Source of the DNA: Chionoecetes opilio
Lineage: Eukaryota > Arthropoda > Malacostraca > Decapoda > Majidae
Assembly (NCBI GenBank): GCA_016584305.1
Contig: JACEEZ010016255.1
Location: 2,501-66,500 of the forward strand
DNA length: 64,000 nucleotides
Direction of reading: 5' to 3'
The notes under the pieces: generated by a model
Databases searched by the model: none
What the model was told of the DNA's origin: nothing
What the model saw: the letters and a program-made list of their open reading frames with translations, nothing else
Shown: positions 54,951 through 64,000 of the stretch, piece by piece
Layout of the letters: the number at the start of each line of letters is the position of its first letter
Numbering within the stretch: position 1 is the first letter of the stretch
Program-made: the position numbers and the translations under genes

Positions 54951-57702
54951 TTGGGTGGTCCTTAAAAAACAAAAGTTGGAATTGTTTTGTTCCTAACCCG
55001 GGAATTTGTTACCATTCAAGTGGAAATCACCCTGAAATTTTTTATGGAATTCGGCTCGTAGGAAGATGTTGCACACATGACCCGAAGTTTTCCCTCTGTG
55101 ACTCGTTCGACTGGTCATGGTGTTATTGGAACATACTCCATTTCCTCCTCCTATTTTCACAATATTTCCTTCCGAATTCGATTCTACTTGTCACAAATTA
55201 AGTTCTGAACATATTCTCCTTTCTTTTTCAGTTTGATATGGCGACTAGGAGCAAAGATTTTCTTGTGGTTCCCCAAACGGAGGTAATTGGCTCCAAAACT
55301 CCCTTCCAACAGAGAGGTTCTCGGGGTCGTTCTCCACCGTCTACAGCTCAAAAAGATGACTCTCCGCGATGTCACGCTGGCCGTGACCCCCATGGTGGCT
55401 CAGTTTTGGGATATGGCGCGGATCCCAATGATCCGAAAAGACAACATTGTCACCAAGATTGAGAAGCTCCATCGGGAGTACGAGCTCCTCAAGAAAGGTC
55501 GCTATCGGCGATCGGAGGCTCAAATCTCGAAAGAAAAGGATTTTGAAGTACTTCTCGACAACCTCTTCGACGTGGCACACGGGAATGCGCTGACCATGAT
55601 GACCAACCAGGAGGACAAAGAGTTCCTCCTCGCCCAACGGGAGCCAGGACGTCGAGGAAGGATGGGCGGCGTCGATTCCGTCCTTGCTGCTCAGGAGACG
55701 AGGCAATCTCTTCGCTTGGAAAAGGCCGCTGCTTTCTCCGCCCGCAAACAAGAAGAGGCTGCCGCTTCCTCATCTGTGGCGCAGCTCGAGTCCTCGCCGT
55801 CGTCCAGCTCCAACATTCAGCTGTTGTCTCAGATGAAGAATACGGAGCAGTTGGAGGAGCGAGTCCTGCGAAGCGGGCGAAACGGGCCACGAAGAACATC
55901 GTCTCTCCAGCACTGGCGGCCACGCTGGATCGAACCAAGCTGACCGATCGTTCCGCGACATACGTGCTGACTGAAGCCGCACGTTGCCTAGGCCAGTACG
56001 TCGAAGAGCTCAACATCAACCGCTCATCCATCCGACGCCAACGCTTGAAACATCGTGCGGCCATGGCCTCAAAGATCAGAGAGGAGTTTCGGTCAGGAAC
56101 TCCGCTGGTGGTCCACTGGGATGGCAAGCTCGTGATGGACCTGACCACGAAAGAACATGTGGACCGTCTCCCGATCATCATTTCCGGGATTGGAGGCGCC
56201 CAACTGCTCGCCGTCGCCAAGTTGGGCAGTGGCACGGGAGAGAGCATGGCGGCAGCGGTGGTCTCGGCCCTGGAGACATGGGGAGTCGCGGATCAGGTAG
56301 TCGGGATGTCCTTCGACACCACGGCATCCAACACCGGCCGCAGAAACGGGGCCTGTGTCCTCATCGAACAGAAAATGGGGAAAGACCTGCTGCATTCGCC
56401 TGTCGTCACCATATCCTGGAGCTGGTGGTACATGCGGTGTTCGTCCGTGTTCTTGGGTGTTCCTCACGCCCGAGCATCTGCTCTTCAAACGCTTCCAAAC
56501 CTCATGGGAGAGCATCGACCGAGAGGACTTCGGCACGGGAATCATGGTGGAGGAAGTGGCGACTGTTCTAGAGGACGTCAAGGATGAGGCTCTTCGATGG
56601 ACTCTTCAAGTCCTTCAAGAGCGTGAGGACCTTCGCGATGACTACCGGGAATTGGTCAAACTTGTCATCATTTTCCTCGGTGGTGCCCCTCCCGGTGGAA
56701 TTCGATTCCTTGCTCCTGGAGCAATGCACCAGGCCAGATGGATGTCAAAAGTCCTCTACTCCTTCAAGATTGGATGTTCCGGGGCCAGTTTCCGCTTGAC
56801 GAAGAAGGAGGAGCGTGGGACTCCAGCGGTTGTGCCTCTTCGTCGTCCGAGTCTACGCAAAGGCCTGGATTGAGGCTTCTTTCTCGGTTCAAGCCCCTCG
56901 ACTCGACCTCGAACTCATCAAGGCCCTCGGCACCTACGACAAGATCGACCCTGAGATCGGAGACGTCGCGCTGTCGAAACTGTCAAGCCATCTGTGGTAC
57001 GTGTCAGAAGAACTGGTTGGGCTGTCCTTCTTCGACTCCGACGTGTCCTGCGAGAACCAAAAACGCCATGGTTACGGCCCTTACGACGAGAGGAATTTGA
57101 CGGAGAGGACACAGCTCCGAAAAGAGTCACGCTTCCAAAGAAGTCGGTCCGAGATCTCCACCTGGAAGACTTCGTCAGTGGACGTACTCTCCACTTCTTC
57201 CGGAAGCTACACTGGATGAGGCCTTCCTCGATCTGCCACCGGACTCGTGGCAGATGGACGAGGGGTTCCAGCGGTCCTCTCAGATCGTCCGGAACCTCGC
57301 TGTGGTGAATGACCACGCGGAAAGAGGAGTTGCGCTCATCCAAGAGTTCAACGGATCCCTCACAAAGGATGAGGAGCAGCTTCAGTTCCTCCTTCAAGTG
57401 GTGGCGGACCACCGGAAGGCCTTCCCGGACCCGCGGAAGCGCACCCTGGCCCACACCAGGCCACAGTGAGGAGCCCGGCAAGCACGATACCCCCGCCTTC
57501 GAGCGGCTAATACCTCAACTGAGGGGGGACCTGGAGCCAGGGCCAGGGTGAAATTGGAGGAGGCGTGTGCAACATCTTTTCGTGAACCGATTCGGCTGAA
57601 AATTTACTCACATAGTATTTTCATAACATAGAACATATATCCGGGTTAGGAACATAAAGTTTCTCAAAATTAAATTTTACATACATACTAAGGACCACCC
57701 TA
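54951..57702 (+). mobile_element. DNA transposon with TAGGGTGGTCC ends
   Basis: The left end TTGGGTGGTCCTTA and right end TAAGGACCACCCTA are inverted repeats. Sub-terminal blocks TTCCTAACCCGGG and CCGGGTTAGGAA lie 40-60 bp inside each end. 2752 bp, close in size to its relative at 19155-21826. The target duplication cannot be read because it lies in TA repeats. It sits in intron 2 of the Harbinger accessory gene. Confidence 0.85.
55237..57469 (+). pseudogene. Transposase-like protein, DTT-NTG family, frameshifted
   Basis: A protein of about 740 codons in several frames. It starts MATRSKDFLVVPQTEVIGSK at 55237, shifts at about 55300 to LTLRDVTLAVTPMVAQFWDM, then RRSEAQ with a Glu/Ser-rich linker (to 55943). 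After another shift come INRSSIRRQRLKHRAAMASK, LVVHWDGKLVMDLT, MSFDTTASNTGRRNGACVLI, ACRHHILELVVHAVF and DDYRELVKLVIIFLGG, and a C-terminal part ending at 57469. Asp in HWDGK and in FDTT are candidate metal ligands. The same blocks occur in order in the 19155-21826 element. The function as transposase is inferred from its place between inverted repeats; four or more frame changes inactivate it. Confidence 0.75.
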
Positions 57703-58100
57703 ATATATATATATATTTATAAGCTTTTACCTGTGTTTCTGTATTCATGGATTAAATACCAGCAGTGATGTGAACTTTTCAAAGGCATTAAATGACACAA
57801 ATATACATGCAAAGTTGCCAACACCCTCCTCCTGACCTCGCCTCCTTGGAGACTAGCAGAGGGAAAAGACCTTCACCTCCGTTTCCTTACTTCTCTCCTA
57901 CCATCCTTTCCTCTAATTCATCCCTTGATTGCGACAGACAGGTAGGAGCCACCAACAAATCAAGGTTAAAAAGAAAAGAAAAATGTTGTCTTCAAGAAAT
58001 GTGATGTCCAACAGTGAAGTACACTTTAATCTTCCTTTTCATCATCGGCGACAGTTTCATAAACCCAACCAGCTGGCTGGCGGTCGCTTTCTCCGCGGAA
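57703..58100. repeat. R3 repeat remainder
   Basis: AAGCTTTTACCTGTGTTTCTGT and TTAAATACCAGCA here are the inverted form of the block at about 18970-19015. ATCTTCCTTTTCATC at 58029-58043 pairs with 54583-54600. No gene between. Confidence 0.45.
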
Positions 58101-58526
58101 TATTCGGTAATAATGGACAATGACTTCGCGGTCGTTTTCAGAGACACCGACTAATTTTTCCTGGCCTAAAATATGTGCTTTTTCTAATGGAGATAGTTTC
58201 ATTTTCCGGAAACCCATATTAAAAAAAATATGTATATATTTCATCAGCGAATTTTATGGTCGGCGTTTCCATTAACAACACTGTACCTCTGTATCTCTTT
58301 GTAGGTTTTAATGAAACCTAACCTAACCTTAACCACTAAGTATACCGAATCTAACCTTAACCATGCATAAAATTCGGTGATGAAATATTTTAGAATTTTT
58401 TTTTTTTTAATGGGTTTCCGGAAACTAAAACTATCTCCATTAGAAAAAGAACCTATTTTTGGCCAGGAAAAATTAGTCGGTGTCTCTGAAAATGACCGCG
58501 AAGTTCTCGTCCATTATAACCGAATA
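58101..58526. mobile_element. Foldback MITE family A, copy 5 (long-armed)
   Basis: Arms of about 145 bp: TATTCGGTAATAATGGACA to 58250, and 58375 to CCATTATAACCGAATA at 58526. The arms hold ACCGACTAATTTTTCCTGG, CTAATGGAGATAGTTT and TTTCCGGAAACCCAT. The spacer contains CCTAACCTTAACCACTAAGTATACC. Its right end is only 8 bp from the splice donor of accessory-gene exon 2. Confidence 0.85.
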
Positions 58527-59027
58527 GGTTATTTACCTGTCTTCCCCAAGCATCCTATGCACTTACTTCTTATTGGTGTCTCAGCAGTGTCAGGCACTTC
58601 TGCTTCGAGTGTTGGTGTCGCAGCAGTGTCAGGCACTTCTGCTTCTACAACAGGAGCCGTGTCAGGACCAGCAGCTGTACAAGGAAAGATATATCTTAGC
58701 AAAGAAGAAATGTCCAACACTGTGACACGTAGTTTTTCATTATATATACGACGATAGTAATATCACTGCATTATCTCCTTATCCTACAACAGCGGTATTA
58801 CTTACTGCAATGCTCGTAGTGCAGTTGCACGTCTGCATGCACGTAACTCCTATAGTTTTTGCAGTTTCCACCTCATATCTCACTCGGCGCTGGCATTTTG
58901 ATCCGTTTGTTTACAAACATTGTTCCCGCGCTGTTGTTGTCGTTGTTGGCAAACCAACTCCTCGAGTCGGTGCGCGGGAGAGCACACAGAAATTTTCTGT
59001 ACGGCGTACAAAAGCATACAATACCGT

Positions 59028-59066
59028 ACAATATCGTACAGAATGGCCTAGTGAACGCAGCCCTGA
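59028..59066. repeat. Right terminal inverted repeat of the Harbinger element
   Basis: ATCGTACAGAAT, then TAGTGAACGCAGCCCTGA, the complement of 41331-41370 with a few changes. GTACAATACCGTACAATATCGT just inside is a short internal repeat. Confidence 0.7.
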
Positions 59067-59110
59067 GCGTGCAGGGCAAGAGGCAACAAGAAGAAGAAGA
59101 GGCGGACAAC

Positions 59111-59272
59111 AACAACAACAAGGGTCTGGCAACGCATCTGCAGCCTTGTTTTAGCGTGAAAATACGTCAAAATATACAACGACTTGATAGACGAGGTGAG
59201 TGAGAGGTGCAGGAGGATGTGCAGCGTGTGTGTGGGGAGGGTGAGAGGTGGAAATAGCCAGCTCTCGTGCGT
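59111..59272. repeat. Dispersed block shared with 3055-3340
   Basis: Same order of words as the first copy, without the TG/GGGTGTGAGG expansion. It starts about 45 bp outside the right Harbinger end and ends next to the 8-bp target duplication of the following element. Confidence 0.7.
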
Positions 59273-59295
59273 GTGATTTTGATGTCCGATTCACC

Positions 59296-62200
59296 GGGTC
59301 GACTGAAATGTACCAAAAACCGGTTTTTGGTATACCTGATACCAAAAACCTTCTGGTCCATACCAAAAAACCAATTAATTGTTGAATGAGCAAAGATTTT
59401 TATTTCATAATCGTCGCATGTATCAATCTAGTGTAGATCTGTTATATATAAAGCGTGAATCAAAACTACACGTATATTATTCGTGTATTTGCCATTTTGC
59501 CATTTGGTTAGATTTAGAGGGTCTTCCTCACAGCTGTGGTGGTCCACCGCTGCTGCCAGTCCGAGAGTCTACTTTCAGGAGAGCCATCTGGTCTGGCACA
59601 GAGTTTGAAGCTGCCCTGCAACAAGCCGTGTAGCCTGGTACGGGAGGCTCATCTGGCAGTGTTTGCAGGAAGTTGTCCAGTTCTTTTTTAAATCTGGTGA
59701 CTGAGCAGCCTGTGGTGTCTCTGACGTATTTAGGGAGTACGTTAAAGAGCTTAGGGCCACTGTGTGAAAGACTGGAGGCAAGGAGACTCTTGATTCTCCC
59801 TGGGGTTGTAGAAGAGAGAGCCCTTCTTTCGCATGAGCGACCAGTGCGCTCACTTGTCTTTGCCTTCAGTAGATTGGGGGTGGGATCAGGCACTTGCTTC
59901 TCCAATATCTTCCACACATATATGGTCCCGTATCTCTCTCTCCTTCTCTGTTGGGAGTATAGCCCCAGCTTTTGCAGTCGCTGCCAGTAGTTTAGGCCCT
60001 TCATGCCTTTTATTGTCCTGGTGAAGGCCCTCTGTACTGACTCAAGCTCCTGTATGTCACCCTTTTTGTGGGGTGACCAGAGCTGGCTGCAGTAATCGAG
60101 TACTGGCTGTACAAGGGCTTTCCATAGTGTCAGCATGACTTCTTGTTCCCTTGACTTGAAGGTTCGGTGGACCCAGCCGACCATCCGCCTGGCTTTGCTG
60201 GCTGTTTCCTTGATGTGCTGCTGGAAGGTGGCGTCGTCGTTCATGTGCACACCAAGACACTTGACGACATGACTTGCTGAGATTTCTTGCTGTCCCCCTG
60301 TATATATGTTGGTGGAGTCTTTAACTCAGTATTAGGTCCTAGTCTCAGTAATTCAAATTTCTCCTCATTAAATTTCATATTATTACTTTCGGCCCATTTG
60401 AAAATCTCCTGTATGTTTGCCTGCAGTTGTAAAGCGTCGCTTTCCTCACTAATCCTGTGGCTGATGGTGGTATCATCGGCAAAGGATGACAGAAAGGAGC
60501 CGTTGACCACTTCCTCGATGTCAGCCATCAGGACCAGGAAGAGCACAGGGCCGAGGACTGAGCCCCTGGGGGACACCACTGGCGACTTCTTCTTGCTGCG
60601 ATTTGTAGCCATCAACAGCGACTGCCTGTTTCCTGTGTGTAAGGAAGCTGTGACAACCACACACCCAGCTCCCTGTTATTCCCATGGCCTTCATCTTGTG
60701 GAGGAGGATGCCGTGATCAACTCGGTCGAAGGCCTTGGCAAAATCCAGGTACACGACGTCCACATTTTCTCCTTCAGCAAGTCCTTGGAGCAGCCACTCA
60801 TAGTGGGCCAGCAGGTTGGAGAGACACGACCTTCCTTTGCGAAAGCCATGCTGGGAAACTGCTCATGAGGTCATTGTCTTCCAAGTAGGAGATGATTGCA
60901 TCCCTAATTACTTTCTCAAATATTTTTACCATGTGGGAGGTGAGGGCCACAGGTCTGTAATTTTTTGCTTGGCTTCTGTCTCCCCCTTTGTGTATTGGAG
61001 AGATCACTGCCTCCTTTAACATGGTTGGGATGATGCCGGTGTCCAGAGAGCAGCGCCAGATCTTATAGAGGGGGTTGCCAGTGCCTCTTTGCATTTCAGC
61101 AGAAGGATGGACGGCACACCATCAGGTCCAGCAGCAGAGTTCATCTTCAGTTCGCTGATGGCTTTCTGTAGGTCAGCTGTGGTGAAAGTGATGTTGGAGA
61201 GGTTGTGGTGGTGTTGGCTGTGATCCTCAAAGAACTTGCTGGGGTCACGCACAATCTTCGTAGTTTTAGGCTTCGAGAACACTTTCGTATATTGCTGGGA
61301 TAAGATATGGCATGTTTCTTGGGGATTTTTTGACATTTCCCCATTTCTGCTTGTAGTGGCCCAACTCTAACTTGTGTTTTGGAAAACTTTTTGCAGTACT
61401 TGAAGAACTTAGGGTTGACCTTTATGTTTTCCACAGCCTGATTTTCTTCCCAGGCTCGCTGCTTTTCATGAGATTCTTTGATTTTATTCTCAACAGCAGA
61501 GACTTTGGCTTGAAGCGAGCTCTTCTGTTTGTCATTTGATGTTTTAAGTATGCGCTGAGTTAATTTTGCCCGTCTCTTCATCAGTATTTCCGTTCCTTGG
61601 GATGTGGCTTTTTCTGGAAGCTTGCGTTTCTTCAATGGGACATTGCCTTCACACGCCCTTAAGATGGTGGTGAGTAGCCTGTCAGCATATCCTCGGGGTC
61701 ACCGTCATGAAGCACGGCCTCCCAGTCAGTGCCCCTAAGCTGTGCATTTATGAGCTCCCAGTTGACTTGGCTGCTAAAAAAATTGAGACTGGAGAATGGG
61801 TTCTTCTCTGCTGGACTGGTCACTTCAGGAGGTAGTGTTGATTTTTGGTAGTTTGTGTGTATCCTGAGGAGATTGTGGTCAGAAAAAATAGTTTTTTCAG
61901 CAGAGATGTTATTAACTGCATCACAGTTGTTAGTGAAGAGCAGGTCGAGAATGTTTTTGCCCCTGGTTGGTTCAGTTATTACTTGAATAAGGAATGTGGA
62001 GTTTGCTAGGTAGGTGTAGGGAGGTTTTTGGCATGACTTGTGGGTTTTTTGGCTTGGGCGTTATGAAATACAGAAAAAAACACAACTCATGTCATAGAGT
62101 TCAATCTAGATCTACTTCTATTTTTTTATTATAAAAAATATTTCGGAAGCAATATCTCATAATCATGAATGCTGACAAATGTACAAATAAGCCAAAATAA

Positions 62201-62558
62201 ACAATACAGTAAGACATACAGAATGTTGCACACTATATTTGAATCAGGAATTGCTATCAAACTATAGAACACAGTTGATGATTGTAAATTAATTTTGGAC
62301 ATGCACGTGACTCATGCAGCATATGCGTCGTTCATAATATTGCCGTTATTTAGTGAACGCCTGCCAAAAACCTGGCTGTGCTACCAAAAACTCACATAAT
62401 ATCCTTTCCCTTCAAATTCATCGCTAATAATGAAGTCCTAGACAAAACCTGAAGATCCAATATGCAAATATATATTTTAAAACTGGATATCACCCACTAA
62501 AAAGGTTTTTGGTATCAGGTATACCAAAAACCGGTTTTTGGTATATTTCGGGTGACCG
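59296..62558. mobile_element. hAT-like non-autonomous TIR element carrying a LINE
   Basis: Flanked by GATTCACC (59288-59295 and 62559-62566). Ends share GAAATRTACCAAAAACCGG, then TTTTTGGTATACCTGATACC and AAAAACCTT in inverted orientation. An 8-bp duplication and an ACCGG-centred palindrome fit hAT elements. Apart from an inserted LINE (59528-62045) the interior is AT-rich and non-coding, so the element itself is roughly 0.75 kb. Confidence 0.85.
59528..62045 (-). pseudogene. CR1/Jockey-group LINE: endonuclease end and reverse transcriptase
   Basis: On the minus strand the end of an APE-type endonuclease is read at about 61850-62040 (TRGKNILDLLFTNN, then FSDHNLL with the catalytic SDH). Next a linker (61147-61635), RT with MNSAAGPDGVPSILLLKCKE, SQAKNYRPVALTSHMVKIFE, VYLDFAKAFDRVDHGILLHK and the catalytic FADDTTISHR (60241-61094), and a C-terminal ORF of 240 codons (59528-60250) with ALVQPVLDYCSQLWSPHKKG. 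Frameshifts lie near 61630, 61110, 60840, 60590 and 60250. Most of the endonuclease is lost by 5' truncation. It lies within the TIR element at 59296-62558. Confidence 0.85.
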
Positions 62559-62566
62559 GATTCACC

Positions 62567-62639
62567 AAGGGTATTGTTTTTTGTTTTTGTTTTGTTGAGA
62601 GGATAATGCCTCAGAGCCGTAGTGATCTACCTCTGCAGG
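62567..62639. other. T/G-rich spacer
   Basis: TTTTTTGTTTTTGTTTTGTTG followed by unique sequence up to the inverted SINE; it may be the SINE or LINE tail seen from the other strand. Confidence 0.3.
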
Positions 62640-62834
62640 TTAGTGTTGGCCGAAGCCACCACCCCGGGAGGGGGGTCACAAACCCCCAGCTAACACCCGG
62701 TACCCATTCACTGCTGGGTGGACAGGGGCTCAGGTTTTAAGAAAGACCACCCATCTATCTTCGCTCCGCCCGGGGATTGAACCCAGGACTTCTCGGTTGT
62801 GAGCCGAGCGTGCTAACCACTACACTACGGAGTA
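62640..62834 (-). mobile_element. SINE with Val-tRNA-derived head, copy 2
   Basis: Reverse complement of the 23917 family. The anticodon stem is perfect here, CTCGG/CCGAG around loop CTCACAA (anticodon CAC, Val). The B box is GGTTCAATCC (62774-62783 on the plus strand as GGATTGAACC). The body shares CCACCCAGCAGTGAATGGGT and GGCTTCGGCCAACACTA. A short ACGGAGT duplication lies at its head (62828-62842). Confidence 0.9.
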
Positions 62835-62842
62835 CGGAGTAC

Positions 62843-63185
62843 GGGTAGGTTGATTCACCACCTTTACCTTTGATACCTTTGAAGAATCTTGCCCGTTATC
62901 GGCGGAGTTGAGGTGGGCCTCCACTCATTCCAGGTGTAGCATGTAGCTCCCTGTTCCTTGCCTCCAGGACCACTGAAGGCAGAGTGTTGTCATTGGAGCC
63001 GAAACAAGTCACTCCGGCCCCTAGTTCTTCCGGCCCTGGTCACTCCGGCCTCTCAGAGGTTCAACCCAAGTCACTGCGGCCTCCCAGAGCTGAGTGTACG
63101 TGTCTGTGTGTTCGAGCCCATGAAGTTTTTTGCATGTTTTTTTTTTTTACTTGGACGCATATTCTATTTTTATACAGCTTTAGGT
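62843..63185. other. No gene recognised
   Basis: Contains a loose repeat of GGCC-AAGTCACTCCGGCC at 63000-63080 (CACTCCGGCC twice, CACTGCGGCC once). ORFs here show no domain. Confidence 0.35.
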
Positions 63186-63779
63186 ATTATTTTACGATGG
63201 CACCAAACTTCCCTACACAATTGGGAGCATGGTTTTTGTTTACCTTATTGTATTCTAAGAGACATTTTCTACTTGAGCTTTCCGTCGCAAATCAATAGTT
63301 TCGGAGATATAGAACACTTTAGGTGGGAGGATGAATATGTCTCCTTGTTTACAAAATGCCTCCCTCTTCCTCTTCTTGTGACCTGTATCGCTTTTGTTTC
63401 GGAGGCGCACCCGTGGCTACCTTACCTAACCTTACCTTACCTAACCTAACCTGAACCTGAACCTTAGCTTACCTTACCTAACCTAACCTAACCTAACCTA
63501 ACCTAACCTAACCTTTAACCTCCTAACTGGGTCCAATAATAAAAAAGTTTAATAGAATACCAAACAAAAGCGATGCAGGTCACAAGAAGAGGAAGAGGGA
63601 GGCATTTTGTAAACAAGGAGACATATTCATCCTCCCACCTAAAGTGTTCTATATCTCCGAAACTATTGATTTGCGACGGAAAGCTCAAGTAGAAAATGTC
63701 TCTTAGAATACAATAAGGTAAACAAAAACCATGCTCCCAATTGTGTAGGGAAGTTTGGTGCCATCGTAAAATAATACCG
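63186..63779. mobile_element. Foldback MITE family C (complete)
   Basis: Arms 63186-63402 and 63566-63779 are nearly perfect complements (GGTATTATTTTACGATGGCA outermost; GACCTGTATCGCTTTTGTTT innermost). The 163-bp loop contains a CCTAA array. A diverged single arm is at 22196-22440. The ORFs that run through both arms encode the same residues because of the palindrome and are not taken as genes. Confidence 0.9.
63417..63525. repeat. Interstitial CCTAA (TTAGG) telomere-like array
   Basis: Mixed CCTTA, CCTAA and CCTGAA units followed by about nine perfect CCTAA units (63477-63522). TTAGG is the ancestral arthropod telomere repeat. It sits exactly in the loop of the family C MITE, so it belongs to the element rather than marking a chromosome end. 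Confidence 0.85.
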
Positions 63780-64000
63780 ATAACACTATAGTCGCCACCT
63801 GCACTAATGTCGCCAGGCGCCATATATTACGAATTATAGCATCACTACTGATTTGTATGTGCCACTGAAGATGAAACACAGTAGTTTATATCATGACTGT
63901 ATAATCTACCCTGTTTCAGTGTTGTTTTATGCTTTGTATCTGCAAGTATACACAGTTTCAAATTTCGCTACTCCTTTTTCTTCGCCAAAGCATTTGATAA
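63780..64000. other. Window end, nothing recognised
   Basis: AT-rich sequence without ORF or repeat partner. Confidence 0.4.

Larger units (their letters stand above)
53936..58896 (-). pseudogene. Second (accessory) gene of the Harbinger element, three exons
   Basis: Exon 1 58806-58896 starts MPAPSEI and ends TTGCA|GTAAGT. Exon 2 58537-58674 lies between TTTCCTTGTACAG and GACAG|GTAAAT. Exon 3 53936-54279 follows TTTAATTTTTCAG. All phases agree: each exon before an intron leaves one base and the next supplies two. The product would be Pro/Thr-rich with two EAEVPDTA repeats in exon 2, then a Ser/Pro stretch, a basic GKKRSRTE and a Gln/His-rich coiled coil (QQNEQHHRQQ). Harbinger elements carry a second gene whose Myb/trihelix protein helps the transposase enter the nucleus. 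No such domain is seen here, so an exon may be lost in the 4.2 kb intron 2. One in-frame TGA (58873-58875) follows the seventh codon. Confidence 0.55.
41331..59066. mobile_element. Harbinger-type transposon enlarged by nested insertions
   Basis: The left end TCAGGGCTGCGTTCACTA ... ATTCTGTACGAT (41331-41370) is matched in inverted orientation at 59028-59066. A PIF/Harbinger transposase gene starts 90 bp inside the left end and runs right; a second spliced gene starts about 170 bp inside the right end and runs left, the usual two-gene layout of the superfamily. Nested inside are a gypsy-like element (41497-48192), a CR1 LINE (48505-50416), MITEs (50615, 53588, 58101), a CR1 fragment (53070-53310) and a DNA transposon (54951-57702). 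A target duplication could not be fixed (TCA outside one end, TGA outside the other). Confidence 0.7.

Noticed and set aside
58026..58244. 72-codon minus ORF across the left part of a family A MITE
   Set aside because: It reads the MITE arm (the same residues appear from the opposite arm at 58377) and has no support as a gene.
63417..63525. Chromosome end
   Set aside because: The CCTAA array is in the loop of a MITE and unique sequence follows; arrays elsewhere in the window are also internal.
63186..63823. ORFs on both strands encoding the same roughly 70 residues (plus 63177-63402, minus from 63779)
   Set aside because: Identical because the arms of the palindrome are complementary; no start context, domain or splice sites.

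Overview
This window is eukaryotic, intron-bearing and almost wholly repetitive. Clusters of CCTAA/TTAGG-type repeats (the arthropod telomere motif), CR1-like LINEs with an octamer tail, a DIRS-type retroelement with inverted ends, P/THAP and Harbinger transposons and a Val-tRNA-derived SINE point to an arthropod, most likely a decapod crustacean. That assignment is inference. I see only one plausible host coding exon, on the minus strand at 5190-5432. Nearly every coding ORF belongs to a mobile element and most are broken. Many breaks are single-base indels, some in homopolymers, so both decay and unpolished long-read assembly are possible.

Layout. 0.2-2.7 kb: LINE with a PHD finger and no endonuclease. 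3-7.4 kb: foldback MITEs, one nested in another, the candidate host exon, and minisatellites. 7.7-10.8 kb and 27.2-31.9 kb: two copies of one THAP/P-element transposon in opposite orientation; the second holds a 1.5 kb TIR element that the first lacks. 11.2-15.6 kb and 22.9-23.9 kb: C- and N-terminal parts of one large transposon-like protein, interrupted by a TA-flanked Tigger-like element and other insertions. 19.2-21.8 kb and 55.0-57.7 kb: two members of one DNA transposon family with TAGGGTG ends and a D-T-T-x-x-N-T-G protein motif. 24.9-26.6 kb: a 1.63 kb near-perfect palindrome. 32.3-39.4 kb: GC-rich DIRS element (RT, RNase H, tyrosine recombinase) between inverted terminal repeats. 39.4-41.3 kb: microsatellites and minisatellites.

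41.3-59.1 kb is a nested set. A Harbinger-type transposon, whose ends match as inverted repeats 17.7 kb apart, keeps its two-gene layout: a transposase gene running right from the left end and an accessory gene running left from the right end, with splice phases that fit. Its first exon is split by a gypsy-like LTR element with a 5-bp target duplication. Its introns hold a CR1 LINE, MITEs and a complete 2.75 kb DNA transposon.

59.3-62.6 kb is a TIR element with an 8-bp target duplication that carries a LINE. The window ends with a SINE, a 0.6 kb foldback MITE and a telomere-like array. The main value of the window is this stratigraphy: several empty sites, target duplications and nesting orders can be read directly.
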